Assembly (NCBI GenBank): GCA_964437615.1
Contig: CAYTHL010000001.1
Span: forward strand, 1-64,000
From: RGIG4790 sp964437615
GTDB lineage: Bacteria; Bacillota; Clostridia; Christensenellales; UBA1242
Direction: 5' to 3'
DNA length: 64,000 bases
This document shows positions 51,959 to 60,160 of the stretch, piece by piece. How positions within the stretch are numbered: position 1 is the stretch's first letter; every line of letters starts with the position of its first letter. Below the pieces are notes generated by a model. The model was not told where the DNA came from. It did not search any database and saw only the letters and a program-made list of their open reading frames with translations. A program made the translations under genes and the position numbers.

Positions 51959-51999
51959 AAGCCGACATAAGGGATAATCTCCAATATGTCGGCTTAATT
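51959..51999 (+). terminator. terminator after dnaE
   Basis: AAGCCGACATA pairs perfectly with TATGTCGGCTT around a 15-nt loop, followed by AATTTGTTT. It is also a possible terminator for the convergent small gene ending at 52035. Confidence 0.75.
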
Positions 52000-52034
52000 T
52001 GTTTATTTAACCAATTTTATGCTGGCTTGAATTT

Positions 52035-52235
52035 TTAAAAATAAGAAAGGATTATTACAATAAGCAAACTTATTGCGGCAACAAGTACGCCAACAAGTTT
52101 TACCTTGGTGGCTTTTCGGTTGTTTATAACTTCGTCTTTGCCATTGTTTTTAAAAAATAGTGGGGCAATCCAAATAATAATAAACCCTATAACGGCTACA
52201 ACTAAAAATATAATTTTAAAAACAGTTAGTGCCAT
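52035..52235 (-). CDS. small two-helix membrane protein, 66 aa
   Basis: I do not recognise a family. It has two hydrophobic helices (about 5-27, KIIFLVVAVIGFIIIWIAPLFF, and 46-65) joined by a polar, basic loop NNGKDEVINNRKATK that should be cytoplasmic. The ATG is preceded by a good AAAGGAG SD, which makes it a probable real gene despite the small size. It lies between dnaE and valS, on the opposite strand. Confidence 0.65.
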   Translation of the reverse strand: MALTVFKIIFLVVAVIGFIIIWIAPLFFKNNGKDEVINNRKATKVKLVGVLVAAISLLIVIILSYF

Positions 52236-52397
52236 AAAACTTGCTCCTTTTGGTCATTGTAGCACAAAATTTTGCATAATGCAAGCAAAATAAGCCTTGC
52301 AATATTTGTATAGATTAGCAAAACCCGCATTTTACTTGCAATTTGTTTGTAGTTATGGTAATATCTTATAGAATTTAGGCAAAACAAGGGGTATACC

Positions 52398-54995
52398 GTG
52401 AACAGACAACAATCTTACAACCCAACCGAATGGGAAAATAGCATTTACAAACTTTGGGAAGATAGCGGAGCTTTTCATGCCGACGAAAACAGCACAAAGC
52501 CAAGTTACTCGGTTATAATGCCGCCACCAAATGTCACAGGGCAGGCGCACATGGGGCATGCTATAGACGGCACACTGCAAGATATTTTGGTGCGCTATAA
52601 ACGCATGCAAGGCTACAACGTTCTTTGGCAGCCGGGTACCGACCACGCCGCCATTGCCACCGAAGAAAAATTGGTAGAAAAATTGCGGAGCGAGGGCAAA
52701 ACCAAGGAAGAAATCGGTAGGGCAGAATTTGATAAACTTGCATGGGAATGGTACAACAAGTTTGGCAACCGCATAGTAACTCAGTTTAAACGCTTGGGCT
52801 TTTCGGCCGACTGGCAGCGCTACCGATTTACTATGGACAAAACTAGCACCAACGCCGTGCTTACCGCCTTTATAAATTTGTACAACAAGGGGCTAATTTA
52901 CAGGGGTAAGCGCCAAACCAACTGGTGCGTGCATTGCAAATCGGTTATTTCAGACGACGAAGTTGAGTACAAGCAAGAAGACGGCAGCATGTGGCACATA
53001 AAATATCCTTTTGCCGACGGCAGCGGGTATATAACAGTTGCAACAACTAGGCCAGAAACATTGTTTGGCGACACCGCAGTTGCCGTAAACCCTAACGATA
53101 AACGCTATAAAAAGTTGGTTGGTAAGCTATTAAATCTGCCTCTAACAGATAGGCAAATACCTATTATTGCAGACGAGTATGTAGACGAGGCATTTGGCAC
53201 GGGCATGGTAAAAATTACCCCCGCCCACGATCCTAACGACTACGAAGTTGGCAAAAGGCACAACTTAGAAATTATTTCGGTTATTTCCAAAGAGGGCAAA
53301 CTTACCGATGTTGCGGGTAGGTTTGCTGGCCTAGGGCTAGAAGAAGGCCGCACCGCCGTTGTTGCCGAGCTAAAAAAGCAAGGGCTGCTACTAAAAGTTG
53401 AGCCACACGCCCATAACGTTGGGCATTGTTACCGGTGTCATACTACAATTGAGCCTATGATAACCGAGCAATGGTTTGTTGCCATGAAGGATTTGGTTAA
53501 GCCTGCAATAAAGGCGGTAAAATCTGGCGAACTGCAAATTCATCCAAAAAGGTTTGAGAAAAATTATTTCCATTGGCTAGAAAATATTCAAGACTGGTGC
53601 ATAAGCCGCCAAATCTGGACGGGGCATCAGATACCTATCTACTATTGCAAAAATTGCGGAGAAGTGGTTGCCGATAGGCAGATGCCAAAATCTTGCCCTA
53701 AGTGCGCAAGCACCCACCTTGTGCAAGATCAAGATGTGCTAGATACATGGTTTTCTAGCGCATTGTGGCCATTTTCTACCCTCGGGTGGCCAGAAAAAAC
53801 CAAGGAATTGCAAAAATTTTATCCAACAAACTGCCTAGTTACTGGCTACGACATTTTAACACATTGGGTTACCAAAATGATTTACATGGGCTACGAGTGT
53901 GTGGGTGATACACCATTTAGGCATGTACTGCTGCACGGCTTAATGCGTGACCCTATTGGCCGCAAGATGAGCAAGAGCCTTGGCAATGGGGTAGACCCGT
54001 TAGACGTTGCCGAAAAGTATGGCGCCGACGCCCTAAGAATTTATTTGGTTAAGGATATGGCGCTTGGCATAGACGCTAAATACAACGAAACAAAAATTGA
54101 GTCGGCCCGCGGGTTTATCAACAAACTTTGGAATGCCAGCAAGTTTATATCTATGCACTCTGCCGAGCAGAAAATACAAGATATTGCGGGCGTTAACCTA
54201 AGCGCTGCCGACAAATGGATTTTGTCCAAACTTTCGGCGCTTATAAACGTGGTAAATTCTAACTTTGAGGCTCTAGAACTAGGAGTTGCGTTAACCAATA
54301 TATACAATTTTGTGTTAGATGACTTTTGCGACTGGTACATAGAGTTATCTAAGCCAGCAATTTTTGCCGACGCAAATCAAAAGGCGGCGGCACTTGCCGT
54401 GCTAAACTATGTGCTTGTGTGCGTGCTTAAACTTTTACATCCATTTGTGCCATATGTAACTGAATATATTTATCAGAATAGCGCTCAGCTTAATGCCGAC
54501 GGCAAACTGCTAATATCTCAGCCAGCGGCCGAGGCTTTTGATGCTTCTTTTTGCGAGGACGGCAGCATCGAAACAGAGAAAGTTATAGAAACAATCAAGG
54601 CGCTAAGGGCGCTTAAAGTGGATAACAATATTGCCGCAAACAAAAAACCTGTGGTTAGTTGCACAAAAGCGGCAGAACCTTATGCAAGCCTAATAAATAA
54701 GCTTGCAGTTGTAGAACTAGATAAAAATGCCCAAGGTGACGGTGCTACCGTTATAACTGGGCTTGGCAAATTTACTTTGCAAGCCGAAAAAGTAGATGCC
54801 GTGGCACTTGCTAGCAGCTTAAAATCGCAAATAGAAAAATTGCAGGCCGAAATTGAAAGGTCCAGTGGCATGCTATCTAGCAGCGGGTTTGTTTCAAAAG
54901 CACCAGCCAGCCTAATAGAAAAAGAAAAAATTAAGCTTGCGGATAACACTGCAAAACTTGCCGAACTAGAAGAAAAATTAAAATTTATTAAGTAA
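52398..54995 (+). CDS. valS: valyl-tRNA synthetase
   Basis: Charges tRNA-Val; a class I synthetase with editing. The 865 residues show the HIGH motif in PPPNVTGQAHMGHAIDG, the CP1 editing domain at about 185-345 with TTRPETLFGDTAVAVNP, a zinc-like CxxC pair (YYCKNCG, SCPKCAS), KMSKS in GRKMSKSLGNG, a helical anticodon-binding domain and the valyl-specific C-terminal coiled coil (IEKLQAEIERS). The start codon is GTG behind AAGGGG. No T-box was found in the 160-nt upstream gap. A terminator follows at 55078. Confidence 0.98.
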   Translation: MNRQQSYNPTEWENSIYKLWEDSGAFHADENSTKPSYSVIMPPPNVTGQAHMGHAIDGTLQDILVRYKRMQGYNVLWQPGTDHAAIATEEKLVEKLRSEGKTKEEIGRAEFDKLAWEWYNKFGNRIVTQFKRLGFSADWQRYRFTMDKTSTNAVLTAFINLYNKGLIYRGKRQTNWCVHCKSVISDDEVEYKQEDGSMWHIKYPFADGSGYITVATTRPETLFGDTAVAVNPNDKRYKKLVGKLLNLPLTDRQIPIIADEYVDEAFGTGMVKITPAHDPNDYEVGKRHNLEIISVISKEGKLTDVAGRFAGLGLEEGRTAVVAELKKQGLLLKVEPHAHNVGHCYRCHTTIEPMITEQWFVAMKDLVKPAIKAVKSGELQIHPKRFEKNYFHWLENIQDWCISRQIWTGHQIPIYYCKNCGEVVADRQMPKSCPKCASTHLVQDQDVLDTWFSSALWPFSTLGWPEKTKELQKFYPTNCLVTGYDILTHWVTKMIYMGYECVGDTPFRHVLLHGLMRDPIGRKMSKSLGNGVDPLDVAEKYGADALRIYLVKDMALGIDAKYNETKIESARGFINKLWNASKFISMHSAEQKIQDIAGVNLSAADKWILSKLSALINVVNSNFEALELGVALTNIYNFVLDDFCDWYIELSKPAIFADANQKAAALAVLNYVLVCVLKLLHPFVPYVTEYIYQNSAQLNADGKLLISQPAAEAFDASFCEDGSIETEKVIETIKALRALKVDNNIAANKKPVVSCTKAAEPYASLINKLAVVELDKNAQGDGATVITGLGKFTLQAEKVDAVALASSLKSQIEKLQAEIERSSGMLSSSGFVSKAPASLIEKEKIKLADNTAKLAELEEKLKFIK

Positions 54996-55077
54996 AATAA
55001 AGTATTTTTTAATAAATATTTGCGCATATAAACATATATTTTATGTCTTAGCTTTGCAAAAATGCAATAAACAAAGT

Positions 55078-55105
55078 AAAAATCTCCCAAGTTGGGAGAT
55101 TTTTT
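55078..55105. terminator. terminator after valS
   Basis: AAAATCTCCCAA and TTGGGAGATTTT form a long stem with a very small loop, flanked by A-run and T-run. It is usable for both valS and the convergent gene ending at 55161. Confidence 0.88.
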
Positions 55106-55160
55106 GGTAGTTTTCTGCAAAAAGTGTGTATTTTTATCAAAAAAATTAGTTTATTTTGTA

Positions 55161-55631
55161 TTATTCGCAGTTCATTCCGCCAGTAAATTCGTCGTCCGAA
55201 GTAAAGGATGTTTCGTCTACATAAGTAGATTTTTTATTATTATATTTTTTAGCACTTGTGCTATAACGATTTGCGCAAAATTCGTCTATTGCTTGTTTAG
55301 CCTTAGTATCTTCTGGGGCAACTTCTACCGTTTTGTTTTGTTTACGGCGTTCAACTTCTTTTTGGTAAGTATCATTTCGTTTGCAGGCCACAATAGAATT
55401 TATTGCTGTGGCCAAAGTAGTGGCAACAAATAAACTAGTAATGCTATACATGGCAATTAGTGCAGCGCCACCGCTAGAAAGCGCAACAATGCCAAGTGCA
55501 ACAACGCTCAAAAACAAACATATGTCAGAAACAAAATGCCCTTTAATAGCATAATTTTTAGCGTAGAATAATTTTTCGTGTTTTTGCTTCAACTCGTCAT
55601 CAGACAAATTTTTTAAGTTTTGTTTTTTCAT
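55161..55631 (-). CDS. hypothetical membrane protein, 156 aa
   Basis: I do not recognise a family. The N-terminus is helical and charged (LSDDELKQKHEKLFYAKNYAIKG), followed by two membrane helices at about 33-55 and 57-83. A polar C-terminal tail of about 70 residues contains a basic heptad-rich segment (YQKEVERRKQN). Both termini should be cytoplasmic. The ATG at 55631 has an AGAGGT SD, and the gene is separated from tadA by a divergent 103-nt gap. Confidence 0.68.
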   Translation of the reverse strand: MKKQNLKNLSDDELKQKHEKLFYAKNYAIKGHFVSDICLFLSVVALGIVALSSGGAALIAMYSITSLFVATTLATAINSIVACKRNDTYQKEVERRKQNKTVEVAPEDTKAKQAIDEFCANRYSTSAKKYNNKKSTYVDETSFTSDDEFTGGMNCE

Positions 55632-55699
55632 AGGTTTTTACCTCTGTTAAAATACTACACCCAAAATTAAACAATGTCAATATCAAATGTTAAAATTTG

Positions 55700-55728
55700 T
55701 TTACAATCCAGCCAACTTATGCTAAAAT
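55700..55728 (+). promoter_or_regulatory. promoter directly upstream of tadA
   Basis: TTTACA (55700-55705), a 17-nt spacer and an extended -10 TATGC-TAAAAT (55723-55728). The GTG start of tadA follows after 6 nt, so the transcript should start at the start codon. Confidence 0.72.
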
Positions 55729-55734
55729 TTTTGT

Positions 55735-56187
55735 GTGGATAATAAATTTATGCTGCTTGCCTTATCCGAGGCTTGCAGGGCTTACAATGCCGACGAAGTG
55801 CCAATTGGTGCCGTGATTGTAAAGGGCAATAAAGTGCTTGCAAAGGCATATAACAAGCGTCAGCACGGCAAAGACGCCACTGCCCATGCTGAAATTTTGG
55901 CTATAAAAAAGGCCTGCCGCAAAATTAAGGATTTTAGGCTTATTGGGTGCGATATTTATGTAACAATGGAGCCTTGTGCAATGTGTATGGGCGCAATTTT
56001 AAACGCCAGATTAAATAACTTGTATTTTGGGGCTGCGGCAAATAAATCTGACGTCCTTTCTTGCACCGAAATTAATGAGCGCGCTGGGCTAAACCACAAA
56101 ACCAATATTGTGGGCGGAGTGCTAGAAGAAGAGTGCCGCAACCTAGTTTTGCAATATTTTGCCAAAAAGCGGACAAAAAACTGCTAA
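55735..56187 (+). CDS. tadA: tRNA-specific adenosine deaminase (CMP/dCMP deaminase fold)
   Basis: Deaminates adenosine-34 of the tRNA-Arg(ACG) anticodon to inosine, allowing wobble decoding. The 150 residues carry the zinc site HAEILAI and PCAMCMGAIL, the N-terminal DNKFMLLALSEACRAYNADEVPIGAV typical of TadA, and the C-terminal helix. The start is GTG at 55735 rather than the internal ATG at 55750, because the former gives the usual N-terminus. There is no SD; the -10 ends 6 nt before the GTG, so it is a leaderless candidate. A closely related guanine deaminase cannot be ruled out by motif alone. Confidence 0.92.
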   Translation: MDNKFMLLALSEACRAYNADEVPIGAVIVKGNKVLAKAYNKRQHGKDATAHAEILAIKKACRKIKDFRLIGCDIYVTMEPCAMCMGAILNARLNNLYFGAAANKSDVLSCTEINERAGLNHKTNIVGGVLEEECRNLVLQYFAKKRTKNC

Positions 56188-56287
56188 AATAAAAATAATC
56201 AATAAAAAAATAAATTTTGCCCAAAAAGTTGCGAAATTGTTTTTGTGCGTGCTATACTTAAAATATTAATATATTTAGGGGGCAGTT

Positions 56288-57031
56288 ATGAGCCAAAATA
56301 ACAACAGAAATTTTGATGATAAGTTTGCCGAGGCATGGTACAACCTTGGCGGCGATTTTAGTTATATGTTTAGCAAACAACTAATTAAATATTTAAGTGC
56401 AAACAACATTAAACCAGCAAATGTGCTAGATATTTACTGCGGCGCTGGCAACTTTTTGGCAGAGATGCAAAAGCAGGGCATAAAGTGCGTTGGCACCGAG
56501 GGCAGCAAGGCTTTTGTAGACTTTAACAACAAAAACTATAAGGACATGGAGTTTATCTATTCTCCAAATATGTTAGAGTTTGGCACCAAGCAAAAGTTTG
56601 ACCTAATTACCTGCATATACGACCTTGTAAACTACCTAGAAAAATTTAGTGAGTGGCAAGACTTCTTTAAAAATGTTTACAAACAACTAAACAAGGGCGG
56701 CATGTTTGTCTTCGACTACAACACCACCCGCCGTCTTGCAGACTGGAACACCACAATCTACGAGAGCAATAGTCAAATGGACTACGTTCAAACGGTAAAA
56801 TCTGGTGTGCAGGGCAAAACAATAATAAATTATGTGTACTATATTAAGGATAAAGAGGACTTGTACTATAAAACCAGCAGTCTAAGAACCGAAACCACTT
56901 TTGAAACCGAGCGTGTTTTAGAAGCCCTTAAAAAAGCTGGCTTTAAAGATGTAAAGCTTTGCGACTTTTCTTTAAACCCGGTGTCTAACCCAGAGAGCAA
57001 AAATAAAATTCACGTAATTGCAACAAAATAA
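56288..57031 (+). CDS. class I SAM-dependent methyltransferase
   Basis: A 247-residue soluble methyltransferase. The SAM-binding motif I is VLDIYCGAGNFLAEM (about residues 45-60), motif II is near GTEGSKAF, and motif IV is FDLITCIYDLVNYL. A helical N-terminus of about 35 residues precedes the Rossmann fold, and a beta-rich insertion (about 150-200) would shape the substrate site. The substrate is unknown; similar proteins are annotated as generic class I (Methyltransf_25-like). The start has an AGGGGGG SD, and TTGCGA-18-TATACT (56229-56258) may be the promoter. A terminator follows at 57077. Confidence 0.88.
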   Translation: MSQNNNRNFDDKFAEAWYNLGGDFSYMFSKQLIKYLSANNIKPANVLDIYCGAGNFLAEMQKQGIKCVGTEGSKAFVDFNNKNYKDMEFIYSPNMLEFGTKQKFDLITCIYDLVNYLEKFSEWQDFFKNVYKQLNKGGMFVFDYNTTRRLADWNTTIYESNSQMDYVQTVKSGVQGKTIINYVYYIKDKEDLYYKTSSLRTETTFETERVLEALKKAGFKDVKLCDFSLNPVSNPESKNKIHVIATK

Positions 57032-57076
57032 AAAACATTTATCGCTCGGCTTATTTTAGATGCAATACAAAATATT

Positions 57077-57107
57077 AAAAGATAGAAGACATCCTTCTAT
57101 CTTTTTT
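57077..57107 (+). terminator. terminator after the methyltransferase gene
   Basis: AAAAGATAGAAG pairs with CTTCTATCTTTT around ACATC, followed by T. Confidence 0.88.
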
Positions 57108-57120
57108 GGGTTACAAAAAA

Positions 57121-57139
57121 CCCCCAAACAATTTGGGGG
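57121..57139 (-). terminator. terminator of the DegV gene
   Basis: CCCCCAAA pairs with TTTGGGGG around CAA; a six-T run follows on the minus strand. It lies beyond the DegV stop at 57198. Confidence 0.78.
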
Positions 57140-57197
57140 CTAAGTTAGTGCCTTATAAATATTATAGTAATTAAAGCGTTTTAACTGTAGCTATTGT

Positions 57198-58058
57198 CTA
57201 TTTTAAAGTTACAAACACGGCAACAGTGTTAGGACCACAACAGCAACCCATGGTGTAGTCTATATAGCCAATCTCCACACGCTTGTTTTTGGTGTTGGCT
57301 TTTATAAACTCGGACATCTCTTCGGCCTCTGCAGCCTGACCAGTATGGCCAATATAAATTGTTTCTGCCGACTCTAAGTCCGCCTTTTGCAAAATTAAGC
57401 TCTGCATAGTTTTAAGCGCTTTTTTGCGTCCAATACACTTTGCAACCATTTTTAGTTTGCCCTCGGCATCGTTAGAAAGTATTGGCGCAATTTTAAGTAG
57501 GGTGCCAACCCCCGCAACAATTTTATTCAGTCTGCCCGCGCGGCCTAAAAATTGCAAATCTAGCGGCATAAAATAGCAAATAGTTTTACATTCATTTTTA
57601 TTAAGTGCATTGTATATTTGCTGTGCAGATTTACCCTCAACTGCCATTTGTGCGGCCTTTTGAACCATTACTGCAATAGAAAAACTGCCGGTTAAGCTAT
57701 CCGCCACCCACACATGCTTGCCACAGGTTTTGTTTACCTGCTCGGCGGCGCGCAGGGCGTTATTGTAGGTGCAACTAAGCCCGCTAGACAGGCCAACATA
57801 AAAAACATCATAGCCAAGATGTGCATACTTTTCAAAAATATCGGTAAAGGATTGTATATTAACGCATCCGGTTGAGCATTTTTGCACTTTTTTAAGGTTG
57901 GCGTAAAACTTTTCTGGATCTTTTTCTGGATATTCGTAGGCGTCGTAAAGCTCGCCGTCAATAACTATGCTCATGCTAACAGCGTCTACGCCCATGCGCT
58001 CTAGTTCTGCCCTAGAAAGACTACAACAGCTGTCTGTAATAATTTTAACTTTATTCAT
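57198..58058 (-). CDS. DegV family fatty-acid-binding protein
   Basis: A 286-residue cytoplasmic protein of the DegV/FakB fold that binds a fatty acid for activation by the FakA kinase. Family landmarks are the N-terminal ITDSCCSLSRAELERMGVDAVSM, the CSTGCVNIQSF helix turn, the GLSSGLSCTYNNALRAAEQ motif that contacts the carboxylate, and LQFLGRAGRLNKI. The C-terminal subdomain ends GCCCGPNTVAVFV. SD AGGGGA supports the ATG at 58058. Several DegV copies are usual in Firmicutes; no fakA gene is nearby. Confidence 0.93.
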   Translation of the reverse strand: MNKVKIITDSCCSLSRAELERMGVDAVSMSIVIDGELYDAYEYPEKDPEKFYANLKKVQKCSTGCVNIQSFTDIFEKYAHLGYDVFYVGLSSGLSCTYNNALRAAEQVNKTCGKHVWVADSLTGSFSIAVMVQKAAQMAVEGKSAQQIYNALNKNECKTICYFMPLDLQFLGRAGRLNKIVAGVGTLLKIAPILSNDAEGKLKMVAKCIGRKKALKTMQSLILQKADLESAETIYIGHTGQAAEAEEMSEFIKANTKNKRVEIGYIDYTMGCCCGPNTVAVFVTLK

Positions 58059-58184
58059 AATTATTCCCCTAAAACAAATTTATTTTGAAACGCAAACTAA
58101 TTTTGCAACACTACTAATATATTACTTAACAATTGTACTTACAAGCGAACGTAACAGATTTTATTCTAAATTATATATTTTAAG

Positions 58185-58201
58185 TTCGCTTTTTAAGCGA
58201 A
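58185..58201. promoter_or_regulatory. candidate operator, TTCGCTT-TTT-AAGCGAA
   Basis: A perfect 17-nt dyad lies in the divergent region between DegV (minus) and the XRE regulator (plus), with an additional half-site AAGCGAA at 58143-58149. It may be the binding site of the regulator encoded at 58274. No terminator function is obvious on either strand. Confidence 0.4.
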
Positions 58202-58273
58202 TTTGACTAAAAAAGCTTATATTTCGGCATTTATTGCTTGCTATTAGTTTATATTATATGCTAAAATACTACT

Positions 58274-58942
58274 ATGGAAGAAAAAGATATAGTTGCATTA
58301 AACTTAATCAGCTATCGCAAAAAGGCTGGGCTTAGCCAGCTGGAGCTTGCAAAAAAGTTACAATATAGCAATAAAAATATCAGCAAGTGGGAAAACGGCG
58401 AAACTACCCCTAATATTTTTACTCTCAAAAAAATAGCCCAGCTTTACGGAATAACGGTTGACGATTTATTGTGCGAGCCTTCACACGAGGCCGACGAGCG
58501 CCAGGCCGCTAAACTAAAACTAACACAAAAGCGCAAAAAGATTTTTGATTATGCTATGCTTTTGCTTGCAAACGCGATTTTGTTTGCTGTTGCAAGTGTG
58601 GTTATATATGTGCTTGGTGTTGCGCAAGTGCAAAGTTTTAATAAATGGCTAATGTATTTGTATATAACGCCGCTGTGCATGCTAAGCGCATTTATTTTTA
58701 TTAGGGTGATGTACAAGCAAATAGACATAATTAGTTTGTCGCTTATGGGCTGGCTTATTTGCACCAGTGTGTATGTATCATTTATTAATGTAGAAAGCAT
58801 TGAGCTTATTTTTGTGGTGGGTGCGGCCTATCAATTTATAATAATTTGGGTAGCCGTGCTTGTAAATTTAAAATTATTTACAAAATTTGCTAAAAGTATA
58901 CGCTTGCGCAGAGCCAGCAAAAAGGGCAAAGACGTAAACTAA
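58274..58942 (+). CDS. XRE-family regulator with membrane domain
   Basis: A 222-residue membrane-bound transcription factor. Residues 8-65 form the XRE helix-turn-helix (YRKKAGLSQLELAKKLQYSNKNISKWENGETTPNI). A short linker is followed by a basic segment and about four membrane helices (about 92-112, 122-143, 153-172 and 178-205). Such one-component membrane regulators typically sense membrane or envelope signals. No SD is present; the -10 TAAAAT (58262-58267, extended ATATGC) ends 6 nt before the ATG. It is followed by a Pr6Pr-like membrane protein 66 nt downstream, on the same strand but with its own -10. Confidence 0.85.
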   Translation: MEEKDIVALNLISYRKKAGLSQLELAKKLQYSNKNISKWENGETTPNIFTLKKIAQLYGITVDDLLCEPSHEADERQAAKLKLTQKRKKIFDYAMLLLANAILFAVASVVIYVLGVAQVQSFNKWLMYLYITPLCMLSAFIFIRVMYKQIDIISLSLMGWLICTSVYVSFINVESIELIFVVGAAYQFIIIWVAVLVNLKLFTKFAKSIRLRRASKKGKDVN

Positions 58943-59008
58943 ATAGCGCTACTAAGTAATTACAAGCATAATAAAGAATATAATTGTCAAAAATCTATAA
59001 TATTTTAG

Positions 59009-59818
59009 ATGAAAACTCGGCACATTATATTCTATATAATATATATAACTTTGGCAGTAGTGGGCAGTTTGCTTAGCACGCACTTGTTTTTTGAGCATAT
59101 TTTTTTGCGCGATTTTTATGTTTATTATACAAATCTTAGCAACTATTTATGCTTAATTGTTGTAATTATTGCGCTTGTTTGTGCATTAAAGAGCAATGCG
59201 CGCCGGCAAAAATTGATTTTTTATATAATAAATACTGGCAAACTAAGTTCAAAAAATTTTAATTACAACAAATTAATTAAAAAATGCAAAAAATTTATGA
59301 CCACAAAACGGCATAAACTAACAAAAAACAAATATTATGTGCCATATATAAACGTTATGCCCAGCTGGCTAAGCGGACTATTTTTTGTAAGTGGGCAGCT
59401 AATTTTTACCACCTTTTTGGTGTATAACATTTTGCTTGCCGACTTTTCTTTTGCCGGATACTGGACAAATTTATACAACCTATTATTTCATGTCTTTTTG
59501 CCAATAAGTTTTATTGTTTGCGCCGTTATAAATTGCAAAACTCCAAACATATTTTTGCCGATAGTGCCAGTGGCTATTCAGTTTGCATACATTGGCTTTA
59601 TCTACTTGCGTTCGCTTATTGTTGGGCAGACTATGGGTAGGATAGTTTATCCATATTTCTTTTTAAATTTTGCCGCCCTTGGAGCAAGCGGCGCGCTAAA
59701 ATGGTTAATTATAATCCTTGTTGTAGGATTAATAACCAGTTACCTATTGTGGCTAATAATTTTTGTAAAAAAATTAGTTCAAAGCAAATGCAGCGCAAAA
59801 AAATTTGCTAGCAAATAA
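59009..59818 (+). CDS. Pr6Pr-like (FAR-17a/AIG1-type) integral membrane protein
   Basis: A 269-residue polytopic protein with about six helices. Motifs NLSNYLCLIVV near residue 42, LLFHVFLPISF and VGQTMGRIVYPYFFLN resemble the Pr6Pr/FAR-17a/AIG1-like family of putative membrane hydrolases. A Lys-rich loop (about 68-110, KKCKKFMTTKRHKLTKNKY) is longer and more basic than usual. The function is unknown. TATAAT at 58996-59001 ends 7 nt before the ATG and no SD is visible, so the mRNA may be leaderless. It may form a regulatory pair with the XRE membrane regulator just upstream. Confidence 0.7.
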   Translation: MKTRHIIFYIIYITLAVVGSLLSTHLFFEHIFLRDFYVYYTNLSNYLCLIVVIIALVCALKSNARRQKLIFYIINTGKLSSKNFNYNKLIKKCKKFMTTKRHKLTKNKYYVPYINVMPSWLSGLFFVSGQLIFTTFLVYNILLADFSFAGYWTNLYNLLFHVFLPISFIVCAVINCKTPNIFLPIVPVAIQFAYIGFIYLRSLIVGQTMGRIVYPYFFLNFAALGASGALKWLIIILVVGLITSYLLWLIIFVKKLVQSKCSAKKFASK

Positions 59819-60057
59819 AGTTTTTTTAAAAAATTTTAATTATTTTTTTATAACCAATTTTGGCAAAAAACTGCATTTTTAAGTGTTGAAAACTTTTTGA
59901 TAGCTAATTTTGAGTAATTTGTCAAGATACATTTTTGTTAGATTTTGCAAAACAAAACTAAAAATTGGGTCTATTTTTTGTCTTGACATTAAGCATAACA
60001 AATTGCAAAAATCAAGCGTTTTTTATAACTTTTTAAAAATTAATAAAAATAACAAAA

Positions 60058-60106
60058 AATCAAAATATTGTGTTAAAATGGTTGACACAACCACAATATA
60101 TTGTGT
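60058..60106. promoter_or_regulatory. tandem NrdR boxes upstream of nrdD
   Basis: Box 2 (60091-60106) contains the perfect palindrome CACAATATATTGTG, matching the NrdR consensus ACACWATATATWGTGT. Box 1 (60058-60073, ending AATATTGTGT) is a weaker match 33 bp upstream, about three helical turns. NrdR, the dATP-sensing repressor of ribonucleotide reductase genes, is not encoded in the window. Confidence 0.8.
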
Positions 60107-60111
60107 ATTAT
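60082..60111 (+). promoter_or_regulatory. nrdD promoter overlapping NrdR box 2
   Basis: TTGACA (60082-60087), an 18-nt spacer and TATTAT (60106-60111). NrdR box 2 fills the spacer, so repressor binding would block polymerase. Confidence 0.75.
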
Positions 60112-60160
60112 GGCCGTGTTGAAAAAATTTATCAACTAATTATAAGCGGGGGGAAATACA

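Larger units (their letters stand above)
59819..60160. other. AT-rich intergenic region with NrdR control elements
   Basis: No gene is evident. Inverted repeat TGTCAAGA (59920-59927) and TCTTGACA (59981-59988) frame about 53 nt with no clear promoter spacing. The right half holds the NrdR boxes and nrdD promoter. Confidence 0.5.

Noticed and set aside
59920..59988. Inverted repeat TGTCAAGA/TCTTGACA as a promoter or riboswitch
   Set aside because: No -10 at proper spacing follows the TTGACA, and the interior has no stable pairing beyond a short TTTTGCAAAA.
59910..60122. 70-codon frame in the nrdD upstream gap
   Set aside because: It is AT-rich, has no SD, and overlaps the NrdR boxes and promoter.
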